Assembly (NCBI GenBank): GCA_026990095.1
Contig: JALSIL010000069.1
Span: forward strand, 1-5,200
From: Lysobacterales bacterium
GTDB lineage: Bacteria > Pseudomonadota > Gammaproteobacteria > Xanthomonadales > Marinicellaceae
Direction: 5' to 3'
DNA: 5,200 nt
The notes under the pieces were generated by a model that was not told the DNA's origin, did no database searches, and saw nothing but the letters and a program-made list of their open reading frames with translations. This document shows positions 1 to 4,997 of this stretch, piece by piece. The position numbers and the translations under genes are program-made. The number at the start of each line of letters is the position of its first letter. Position 1 is the stretch's first letter.

Positions 1-871
1 GAATGCCAATGGTAATGCTTTGGGCTTGTGATTTTTGTTGGCGCAAGGTGACACAAGCGCGGGTGACATGGTAGGCAAGTGCTTCTTTGAGTAATTCTAA
101 TCGGGTAATTTTTTCACCAAAAGAGCGAGTGCAAATGATTTGTTTTTTCTTTTCAGGATCGGCATCAAACTCAATGCAAGCGATGCCACGCAACTCAAGA
201 ATGGTGCGTTCCATCACCACTGAAAAGCGTTTACGCATGGATTTTAAGTCTGCATTGCGTAATTGCAAAGCCGTGGCAATTCCCATATCGTTTAATTGTT
301 TGCTGAGTTGGCGACCAATGCCCCAAATCTCTTTTACGGGTAAATTTTTAAGAGCCTTTTGTATTTTTGATTCGGTATCGAGTTTTAAAACACTAGGAAC
401 ATTGGCTAATTTCTTAGCGCAGTGATTGGCAACTTTTGCTAATGTTTTGGATGGTGCAATGCCGACACAGACAGGCAAGCCTAACCATTGCCAAATTTGT
501 TGGCGCATTTTCTCTGCGTGTTGAACTAAATTCACGTGTTCATGCCCATTAAAACGGATAAAGCATTCATCAATGCTGTAATTTTCCACTTGGTCAGAAT
601 ACAGTGCAATAATATTATCCACACGTTGAGACATATCGCCATAAAGTGCATAGTTTGAAGATAGAACAGCAATATTGTGTTGTTTAACCAAATCCTTAAT
701 CTGAAAAAATGGCGTGCCCATTTTTACCCCCAAAGTCTTAACTTCATTGGAGCGAGCCACCGCACAACCATCGTTATTGCTCAAAACAATGACTGGGCGG
801 TGCCATAGCGACGGATTAAAAACCCGCTCGCAACTGACATAAAAATTGTTAACATCACAAAGAGCTATCAT
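1..871 (-). CDS. umuC: DNA polymerase V catalytic subunit UmuC (Y-family), 3' end cut by window edge
   Basis: This is the catalytic subunit of the error-prone translesion polymerase Pol V, which works with cleaved UmuD on damaged DNA. I translated it by hand from the minus strand: 290 codons are open from the ATG at 871 to the window edge. The protein opens MIALCDVNNFYVSCERVFNP, carrying catalytic Asp6 and the steric-gate Tyr11. The palm motif YSIDECF supplies Asp101 and Glu102. A helix-hairpin-helix-like stretch WGIGRQLSKQL lies near residues 183-193, and the little-finger start CTRSFGEKIT near 247-256, as in E. coli UmuC. E. coli UmuC has about 422 residues, so roughly the last 130, including the usual beta-clamp binding motif, lie outside the window. 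The gene starts 25 nt after the umuD stop. No clear Shine-Dalgarno precedes the ATG, and no in-frame start codon lies in the 25-nt gap, so translation probably depends on umuD. The frame is intact with no frameshift. Confidence 0.96.
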   Translation of the reverse strand, partial: MIALCDVNNFYVSCERVFNPSLWHRPVIVLSNNDGCAVARSNEVKTLGVKMGTPFFQIKDLVKQHNIAVLSSNYALYGDMSQRVDNIIALYSDQVENYSIDECFIRFNGHEHVNLVQHAEKMRQQIWQWLGLPVCVGIAPSKTLAKVANHCAKKLANVPSVLKLDTESKIQKALKNLPVKEIWGIGRQLSKQLNDMGIATALQLRNADLKSMRKRFSVVMERTILELRGIACIEFDADPEKKKQIICTRSFGEKITRLELLKEALAYHVTRACVTLRQQKSQAQSITIGI

Positions 872-896
872 TGTGGTATCATAAATAAAGTCATTC

Positions 897-1316
897 TCAA
901 AACTTGCGAATCAAGGAAGTGACCACGCCCCAAATGATTAACTCATTCTCACCCGACATAACAATGGGTTGATAATTTTTATTTTCGGGCAGGAGTTTAA
1001 TACCGTTTTTTGTAGAAAGACGTTTAATGGTAAATTCGTTATTCACCGCAGCAATAACGATGCAGCCATCGCAAGCGGTGATGGAACGATCAACCACAAC
1101 CAAATCCGACTCAAAGATACCCGCATCAATCATCGAATCACCCTCGACTCGGGCAAAAAAACAAGCCGTTGGGTTCTTAATTAAATAAGCGTTCAAATCC
1201 ATGGTGTCGCCCAAGTATTCTTGCGCAGGAGAGGGAAACCCTGCTGGCACACTGGTTTCATAAAGTGGTAATTCGAGGGTGGAATCAATGGGTGTTAATA
1301 AGGTCACTTTTGACAT
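897..1316 (-). CDS. umuD: UmuD, LexA-like self-cleaving subunit of DNA polymerase V
   Basis: UmuD cleaves itself when bound to the RecA-ssDNA filament, and the product UmuD' joins UmuC to form Pol V. The protein is 139 residues, the same length as E. coli UmuD, and is a peptidase S24 domain without a DNA-binding part. The cleavage site is Ala25-Gly26 in SVPAGFPSPA. E. coli UmuD has Cys-Gly here; Ala-Gly is the form used by LexA. The catalytic serine is Ser61 in VEGDSMIDAG, and the general-base lysine is Lys98 in EFTIKRL. Both match E. coli Ser60 and Lys97 shifted by one. A weak GAG lies 10 nt before the ATG (1327-1329). It is the first gene of the umuDC operon, with a promoter about 90 nt upstream. 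All catalytic residues are present, so it should be functional. Confidence 0.97.
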   Translation of the reverse strand: MSKVTLLTPIDSTLELPLYETSVPAGFPSPAQEYLGDTMDLNAYLIKNPTACFFARVEGDSMIDAGIFESDLVVVDRSITACDGCIVIAAVNNEFTIKRLSTKNGIKLLPENKNYQPIVMSGENELIIWGVVTSLIRKF

Positions 1317-1389
1317 CGGCTGTTATCTCAATTCTTTTTGTGGTTGTGTTTTCTGTGGATAAAAGGGTTGTTAATTACCACATAAAATC

Positions 1390-1402
1390 CAAACATGGTT
1401 TG
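1390..1402. promoter_or_regulatory. Operator-like dyad over the predicted umuDC transcription start
   Basis: The plus strand reads CAAAC-ATG-GTTTG, a perfect 5-bp inverted repeat with a 3-nt centre. It directly abuts the predicted -10 box and covers the expected transcription start near 1396, where a repressor would block initiation. It is not the gammaproteobacterial LexA consensus CTGT-N8-ACAG. Its role as an operator is inferred only from position and symmetry, and a 5-bp dyad can arise by chance. Confidence 0.35.
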
Positions 1403-1431
1403 ATTATAAGCTCATATGATTATTCTTTCAA
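1403..1431 (-). promoter_or_regulatory. Sigma70-type promoter of umuDC
   Basis: On the minus strand a -35 box TTGAAA (1426-1431) is separated by exactly 17 nt from a perfect -10 box TATAAT (1403-1408). Transcription would start near 1396, giving a leader of about 80 nt before umuD. This is the strongest promoter match in the window. A strong core promoter is expected for an SOS gene that is held down by a repressor. Confidence 0.72.
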
Positions 1432-1437
1432 ATCATA
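1415..1437. promoter_or_regulatory. AT-rich inverted repeat overlapping the umuDC -35 box
   Basis: TATGATT (1415-1421) and AATCATA (1431-1437) form a 7-bp perfect inverted repeat around a 9-nt spacer that contains most of the -35 box. TGATTAT also occurs twice in direct orientation, at 1401-1407 and 1417-1423. It could be a regulator site, but the AT-rich composition makes chance symmetry possible. Confidence 0.3.
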
Positions 1438-1447
1438 ATCTCGTAGT

Positions 1448-1466
1448 GGAGTCTCTTGTGGACTCC
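1448..1466. other. Small GC-containing hairpin upstream of the umuDC promoter
   Basis: GGAGTC (1448-1453) pairs with GACTCC (1461-1466) across a 7-nt loop. No T run follows on either strand, so it is not a standard terminator. It lies 17 bp upstream of the predicted umuDC -35 box, between that promoter and the palindromic repeat element. Its function is unknown. Confidence 0.3.
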
Positions 1467-1506
1467 TTGTCACACAAAAGCAACATAATAAAAGCAAAAA
1501 AATGTT

Positions 1507-1613
1507 GTCATTGCGAGGAGGAACGACGTGGCAATCTCATCAAGCTATCGTGATATTTGAAAGTGGTTTTAACTTCAGGAGATTGCCGTGTCGCTTAGGC
1601 TCCTCGCAATGAC
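1507..1613. repeat. Palindromic intergenic repeat element (MITE/REP-like), possible bidirectional terminator
   Basis: The two ends are long imperfect inverted repeats. GTCATTGCGAGGAG (1507-1520) pairs fully with 1600-1613. A second stem pairs 1524-1538 with 1579-1593 over 15 positions, two of them G-T wobbles. A short asymmetric internal loop separates the stems, and the centre of about 40 nt (1539-1578) is unpaired. From memory, palindromes with a TCATTGCGAGG core and a GGCAATCTC edge are scattered through intergenic regions of many bacteria, so this is probably one copy of a dispersed family. There is no coding capacity. A run of seven A (1496-1502) on the left and nine T (1618-1626) on the right could make the folded RNA terminate transcription in both directions. 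On the minus strand that would end the tRNA-Asp transcript and shield umuDC from read-through. Confidence 0.8.
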
Positions 1614-1669
1614 TTGGTTTTTTTTTGGAGTTGAGACTGAGAACTTATGTGCAATATCAACTAAAAAAA

Positions 1670-1746
1670 TGGCGGAGTGGACGAGGCTCGAACTCGCGAC
1701 CACCGGCGTGACAGGCCGGTATTCTAACCAACTGAACTACCACTCC
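1670..1746 (-). tRNA. tRNA-Asp (anticodon GTC), CCA encoded
   Basis: The minus-strand sequence folds as a standard cloverleaf. The acceptor stem GGAGTGG pairs with CCACTCC, the discriminator base is G, and the 3' CCA is encoded (1670-1672). The D-arm contains AGTTGGTTA. The anticodon stem CCGGC/GCCGG encloses the loop CTGTCAC, giving anticodon GTC for Asp. The T arm is GCGAG-TTCGAGC-CTCGT, with one G-T closing pair. The length is 77 nt with CCA. It is a single tRNA gene. The nearest structure downstream is the palindromic element ending at 1613. No integrase or repeated attachment site is visible nearby. Confidence 0.97.
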
Positions 1747-1763
1747 TGATAGTTGTTTCTTAA

Positions 1764-1792
1764 AATATATTGCCTTTTTATTTGGCTGTTTA
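1764..1792 (-). promoter_or_regulatory. Candidate promoter of tRNA-Asp
   Basis: On the minus strand TAAACA (1787-1792, four of six to the -35 consensus) lies 17 nt from TATATT (1764-1769, five of six to the -10 consensus). The start would fall near 1757, giving a leader of about 11 nt. A competing choice is TATAGA (1809-1814), preceded by TGC as an extended -10 and followed by a GC-rich stretch of the kind found at stringently controlled stable-RNA promoters. The two cannot be separated by eye. Confidence 0.4.
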
Positions 1793-1842
1793 TTTAAGAG
1801 AAGCGCATTCTATAGCAGTGATAAAAATAAAGCTACAATCTG

Positions 1843-1848
1843 TATAAT
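1843..1848 (+). promoter_or_regulatory. -10 box of the probable rhlE promoter
   Basis: A perfect TATAAT lies 88 nt before the rhlE start. The matching -35 region (around 1819-1825) is poor, so an activator or the upstream AT-rich DNA may contribute. Transcription would start near 1855 and produce a leader of about 80 nt containing the hairpin at 1878-1909. It is arranged divergently to the tRNA-Asp promoter. Confidence 0.45.
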
Positions 1849-1877
1849 TATTTTCTAAATAAGTGTACTTTTTAGTA

Positions 1878-1909
1878 AAAATGATTAAGCTAGGGCGACC
1901 TATCATTTT
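1878..1909 (+). promoter_or_regulatory. Leader hairpin with GCGA tetraloop upstream of rhlE
   Basis: In the predicted rhlE leader, AAAATGA (1878-1884) pairs with TCATTTT (1903-1909). Inside it TAGG (1891-1894) pairs with CCTA (1899-1902) around GCGA, a GNRA-type tetraloop. A one-sided bulge (1885-1890) separates the two stems. The ribosome binding site lies 15 nt downstream of the structure. There is no long T run, so it is not an obvious terminator. It could be a target for self-control by the helicase or a cold-responsive leader, but this is inferred from location only. Confidence 0.4.
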
Positions 1910-1935
1910 AAACCAATCACATCAAGAGAAAATCA

Positions 1936-3375
1936 ATGGATTTCGCATCATTAGGGCTTGCCCCTGAAGTACTAAAAGCTGTCATCGCCAAAGGATATGA
2001 CAAACCATCACCGATTCAGGCACAAGCCATTCCTGTCGTGTTAAAAGGCAAAGACGTTATGGCTGCCGCACAAACTGGAACAGGTAAAACTGCGGGTTTT
2101 ACCTTGCCAATATTAAGTAATTTGCTCAAAGGCCCGCGGGTTAAACCTAACCAAGCACGAGTTTTGATACTGACACCAACACGCGAGTTAGCCGCACAAG
2201 TACATGACAGTGTGGTGGAATACGGCAAGTATGCATCCATACGTTCAACGGTTGTCTTTGGAGGAGTAAAAATTAACCCACAAATGATGAAATTGCGCCG
2301 TGGCGTTGATGTGTTGGTGGCAACTCCTGGTCGTTTATTGGATTTGCATAATCAAAATGCGGTCAAATTTGATCAACTCGAAGTTTTAGTTTTGGATGAA
2401 GCTGACAGAATGTTGGACATGGGATTTATCCATGACATTCGCAAGATTATTGCTAAGTTACCGAAAATACGCCAAACATTGATGTTTTCAGCGACGTTTT
2501 CACCAGATATTCGCCAATTAGCGAGCACCTTAGTGAATAACGCCTCAGAAATTTCGGTTACGCCACGAAATACAACGGTAGAAGCAATTATTCAGTGCGT
2601 TTTTCCAGTGGATAAAAGTAAAAAAATAAAGCTATTAACGCATTTAATTAAAGAAAATCAATGGAATCAGGTGTTGGTATTTTCCAGAACAAAGCATGGT
2701 GCTAATAAAATCGCTAAGCATTTGAATACACAAAATATCTCTGCTTTACCGATTCATGGAAACAAATCACAAAGTGCTCGAACCAAGGCATTGGCTGCAT
2801 TTAAAGCTAACGAAGTGCAAGTGATGGTGGCAACTGATATTGCTGCCCGTGGAATAGATATTCATTTATTGCCACACGTAGTGAACTTTGACTTACCAAA
2901 CGTGAGTGAGGATTATGTGCATCGCATTGGGCGAACGGGACGAGCAGGCTCAAATGGTGAAGCCGTTTCATTGGTCAGTGCCGATGAGGCAAAGTTGTTG
3001 CAAGATATTGAACGTTTAATCCAAAAGAAAATACCACGCACTTTGATTGATGGTTTTGAACCCGATCACGATGTGCCTGATGCGGCATTAAATACTAAGC
3101 CATTTAAAGCAAGAAAAACTAAAATAAAACCAGAAAGAAATGCGGGCGGTGGCAGAGGTGGCAACCGATCAGGTAACGCTGGTGGTAAAGCAAAACGTAA
3201 AAACCCACGCAACCACAAAAACCGCAACAAAGCTGGCAGCCCAAAGACAGAGCAAAAAATCGCAAATATCCGACAACCCGTTGCAGCAAAAGGCAACAAT
3301 AAACCCAATAAGTCACAAAATAAAAAGCCTACCAATAAATCGAGCAAAGACCCTTATGCTAAATACCGCAAGTAA
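1936..3375 (+). CDS. rhlE: RhlE-like DEAD-box ATP-dependent RNA helicase
   Basis: This is a cytoplasmic RNA helicase that unwinds short RNA duplexes using ATP. Family members act in ribosome assembly, RNA turnover and growth in the cold. All motifs are present in the 479 residues. The Q motif lies around 20-32 (GYDKPSPIQ), motif I is AQTGTGKT (45-52), and Ia is PTRELAAQ (81-88). TPGR is at 130-133, motif II DEAD at 154-157 and SAT at 185-187. Motif V is ATDIAARGIDI (299-309) and motif VI HRIGRTGRAG (329-338). The opening MDFASLGL fits RhlE, which begins at the Q-motif region with almost no extension. Residues from about 385 form a disordered tail rich in Lys, Arg, Asn and Gly, including GGGRGGN, likely an RNA-binding extension. 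An AAGAG ribosome binding site (1924-1928) sits 7 nt before the ATG. The gene is monocistronic, with its own leader and a strong terminator. Confidence 0.95.
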   Translation: MDFASLGLAPEVLKAVIAKGYDKPSPIQAQAIPVVLKGKDVMAAAQTGTGKTAGFTLPILSNLLKGPRVKPNQARVLILTPTRELAAQVHDSVVEYGKYASIRSTVVFGGVKINPQMMKLRRGVDVLVATPGRLLDLHNQNAVKFDQLEVLVLDEADRMLDMGFIHDIRKIIAKLPKIRQTLMFSATFSPDIRQLASTLVNNASEISVTPRNTTVEAIIQCVFPVDKSKKIKLLTHLIKENQWNQVLVFSRTKHGANKIAKHLNTQNISALPIHGNKSQSARTKALAAFKANEVQVMVATDIAARGIDIHLLPHVVNFDLPNVSEDYVHRIGRTGRAGSNGEAVSLVSADEAKLLQDIERLIQKKIPRTLIDGFEPDHDVPDAALNTKPFKARKTKIKPERNAGGGRGGNRSGNAGGKAKRKNPRNHKNRNKAGSPKTEQKIANIRQPVAAKGNNKPNKSQNKKPTNKSSKDPYAKYRK

Positions 3376-3393
3376 AAATATTAACTAAGGCTT

Positions 3394-3424
3394 AAAAAAG
3401 CCCATCATCTGATGGGCTTTTTTT
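3394..3424. terminator. Bidirectional intrinsic terminator between rhlE and the cytochrome gene
   Basis: The stem GCCCATC (3400-3406) pairs perfectly with GATGGGC (3411-3417) over a 4-nt loop. Six A precede it (3394-3399) and seven T follow it (3418-3424). It begins 18 nt after the rhlE stop and 24 nt past the stop of the convergent cytochrome gene, so it can serve both. Confidence 0.93.
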
Positions 3425-3448
3425 ATCTATAATTTGATGAGCCGTTAT

Positions 3449-3931
3449 TTAAAATCCAGCAGTCATAAACTCAACAGTGGCTTTGACTTGTTCGTCAGAT
3501 AAATCAGCACGTCCACCGCGAGGAGGCATAGCACCTTTGCCGTTGATAACACTTGTTACTAAAGCGTCAATTCCACCAGCCATACGATCGGTCCAATCTG
3601 CGGCTTCAAGCTTGGGAGCACCTGCGGCTCCTGACGAGTGGCAAGCTGCACAGACGCTGTCATATATTTTTTTACCATCAAGTGATCCATCAAAGGCGGC
3701 AGTGGGTGCTTTTTCTTCTTCAACTTGAGCAACAATCACATCACCTGTGTTGATTTTTGCAACAGGTTCTAAGGTTTTGGCTATTTCACTTCTGTCTTTC
3801 GCCATTTCATTGTCGCCAAGTATGTCTTTTTGCATAAAGTAACCAGTTAAAGCCAATACGATTGTTAAAAGTATTAAAAACCCTAATAACATGGAAAAAT
3901 TTTTAAAAAATACTGAATCTTGATCTTTCAT
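3449..3931 (-). CDS. Membrane-anchored monohaem cytochrome c (cytochrome c5-like)
   Basis: This is a class I c-type cytochrome, an electron carrier on the periplasmic face of the inner membrane. The protein has 160 residues. A short charged N-terminus is followed by one hydrophobic helix (about 12-33) with no evident cleavage site, so it probably stays as an anchor. A charged linker runs from about 34 to 80. The haem domain has CAACH (Cys94, Cys97, His98), then GAPKLEAADW, and GAMPPRGGRADLSDEQV with Met135 as the likely sixth haem ligand. This pattern matches the cytochrome c5 family. The extra cysteine pair that several c5 proteins carry just after MPP-GG is absent. Partners are not encoded nearby; a terminal oxidase is a reasonable but unproven acceptor. 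A purine-rich AAAGGG lies about 7 nt before the ATG. The gene has its own promoter and ends at the shared terminator. Confidence 0.9.
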   Translation of the reverse strand: MKDQDSVFFKNFSMLLGFLILLTIVLALTGYFMQKDILGDNEMAKDRSEIAKTLEPVAKINTGDVIVAQVEEEKAPTAAFDGSLDGKKIYDSVCAACHSSGAAGAPKLEAADWTDRMAGGIDALVTSVINGKGAMPPRGGRADLSDEQVKATVEFMTAGF

Positions 3932-3957
3932 TTACCCGCCCTTTGTTTGTGTATAAA

Positions 3958-3984
3958 ATTATAAGTTGTGTATTATAATGTCAA
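3958..3984 (-). promoter_or_regulatory. Candidate promoter of the cytochrome c gene
   Basis: A perfect -35 box TTGACA (3979-3984) is followed on the minus strand by TATAAT (3958-3963) at a 15-nt spacing. A less perfect TAATTT gives the preferred 17 nt. Transcription would start roughly 20 nt before the ATG at 3931. Both hexamers lie within the dyad at 3963-4004, so the promoter may be regulated. Confidence 0.55.
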
Positions 3985-4004
3985 ATCTTGATAATTCTCA
4001 ACTT
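3963..4004. promoter_or_regulatory. Long imperfect dyad over the cytochrome promoter
   Basis: AAGTTG (3963-3968) mirrors CAACTT (3999-4004), and ATTAT (3972-3976) mirrors ATAAT (3991-3995), both around one centre at 3983-3984 with equal 3-nt gaps. A second small dyad, TCAA-ATC-TTGA (3981-3991), lies at the -35 box. Two nested arms on one axis suggest a dimeric regulator site, but the DNA is AT-rich and no known consensus, including the FNR box, fits. Confidence 0.3.
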
Positions 4005-4040
4005 TTTAGGAAATTATGCAAATAAAAGCCAGCTCAATAA

Positions 4041-4997
4041 TCACAACTCATAATTATTTTGCATAGTGCCAATAACCGCTTTGATTTTATTTTTTAAATT
4101 TTCAGGGCTTAATACCGTTATGTTTTCACCGTAGCGTAAAATATCCATAATTAATTCCGTGTCGTTGCCAAAGGGAATTTCTAAAAAAATAGAACCATCG
4201 GATAAAAAACTCATCTTTTGATCGGAATGCCATTGTTCTTTAGCCACCCATTTACTAACCTTTGGTGAAATTTTTAAGCGAGCCGTTTGACTTGCTTCGC
4301 CCGAAAATATGCCGTAAGAACCACTAAAGTGTTCTTTGAGCTGTTCTTTACTGATGGTTTTGCAGTTTTCACCGAGTTGTTGGCAGGATTTAATCTGTTC
4401 CAAGGCAAAACTCCGAATTCCCTGACGTAAATGACACCAAGAGTCTAAGTACCACGCATTTTTGTAATTGGTTAGCTTTAATGGCGATACGATTCGGGTA
4501 TTGGTTTGGTTGGTTGAACGTGCTTCGTACTCTAGTTCAAGCCTTTTGCCTTCTTGCAAGGCAGTAAAGACGGTTGAAAATATTTTTTTATCGGCTTTAC
4601 GAAACAACGCATAAATAATTTGAATATTGCGTTTGTCCTTGATGCCATGTTCTTTAAGTAATGAGCTAATGTTTTCCAATAAACGCGACAAGGGCTCTTT
4701 AAGTAAACCTTTTTGAATGTCCTCAAGTAAGTGAGATGCCATCAATAACGCTTCGATTTCATCCGATTGCAAGCGCAGGCCAGGTAATTCAAAAACGCCT
4801 TTTTGCGTATAAAAAATGCCGCTAGCCTCGTCATCGGTTTCAATCGGTGCACCATAACCATCACGCAAATCCGCAATGATTCGGTAAGCCGTAGCTGTTG
4901 AACATTCGAGTCGTTCTTTGATAGTCTCTATGCTAATTGGGTATTTGGCGGCCTTTAGCATTTGATCAAGGGTGTAAATTCGGTCTTGTTTTTTCAT
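4041..4997 (-). CDS. WYL-domain transcriptional regulator (HTH-WYL-WCX, YafY/DeoR-like)
   Basis: This is a cytoplasmic DNA-binding regulator of 318 residues, the usual length for the family. A winged-helix HTH occupies about 1-65, with a recognition helix near STATAYRIIADLRD. A helical linker of charged and leucine-rich segments runs to about 138. The WYL domain (about 139-205) carries the name-giving AWYLDSW (residues 181-187) followed by IRSFALEQI (194-202), a ligand-sensing fold. A WCX-type C-terminal domain follows (about 238-315, ARLKISPKVSKWV). WYL domains are thought to sense nucleic acids or nucleotides, and some relatives control phage-defence operons. The ATG overlaps the stop of the upstream gene (ATGA, 4994-4997), and the preceding bases are pyrimidine-rich with no Shine-Dalgarno, so translation is probably coupled. 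No intrinsic terminator is seen downstream. The target genes cannot be told, though the overlapping gene is the first candidate. Confidence 0.92.
   Translation of the reverse strand: MKKQDRIYTLDQMLKAAKYPISIETIKERLECSTATAYRIIADLRDGYGAPIETDDEASGIFYTQKGVFELPGLRLQSDEIEALLMASHLLEDIQKGLLKEPLSRLLENISSLLKEHGIKDKRNIQIIYALFRKADKKIFSTVFTALQEGKRLELEYEARSTNQTNTRIVSPLKLTNYKNAWYLDSWCHLRQGIRSFALEQIKSCQQLGENCKTISKEQLKEHFSGSYGIFSGEASQTARLKISPKVSKWVAKEQWHSDQKMSFLSDGSIFLEIPFGNDTELIMDILRYGENITVLSPENLKNKIKAVIGTMQNNYEL

Noticed and set aside
87..425. Plus-strand open frame of 112 codons
   Set aside because: It lies entirely antisense to umuC, whose motifs are clear in the opposite strand; the translated product shows no domain.
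969..1184. Plus-strand open frame antisense to umuD
   Set aside because: It is a shadow of umuD, which has every catalytic residue; the product has no recognisable feature.
1345..1370. Possible SOS box starting at CTGT near 1351-1356
   Set aside because: No ACAG follows at the required spacing, so it does not meet the LexA consensus.
1507..1613. CRISPR repeat or transposon
   Set aside because: Only one inverted pair exists, with no spacer series, no transposase and no clear target-site duplication.
1670..1746. tRNA-Asp as an integration site of a mobile element
   Set aside because: No integrase and no second copy of the tRNA 3' end are visible within the window.
1878..1909. Intrinsic terminator before rhlE
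   Set aside because: Only four T at the end of the stem, which belong to the stem itself, and the stem is AT-rich and bulged.
3066..3347. Minus-strand frame of 93 codons, rich in Leu, Phe and Pro, antisense to the helicase tail
   Set aside because: It arises from the Lys/Asn/Gly-rich low-complexity tail read backwards; the apparent hydrophobicity is a by-product. The overlapping frames at 3119-3316 (minus) and 3140-3388 (plus) are rejected for the same reason.
3477..3753. Two plus-strand open frames antisense to the cytochrome
   Set aside because: The minus strand encodes an intact CXXCH cytochrome; these frames have no domain or ribosome binding site that I can see.
3981..3991. FNR-type site at the cytochrome promoter
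   Set aside because: The order is TCAA-N3-TTGA, not TTGAT-N4-ATCAA; the half-sites face the wrong way.
4532..4726. Minus-strand frame of 64 codons inside the WYL regulator
   Set aside because: It is out of frame with an intact, well-matched gene and has no independent support.
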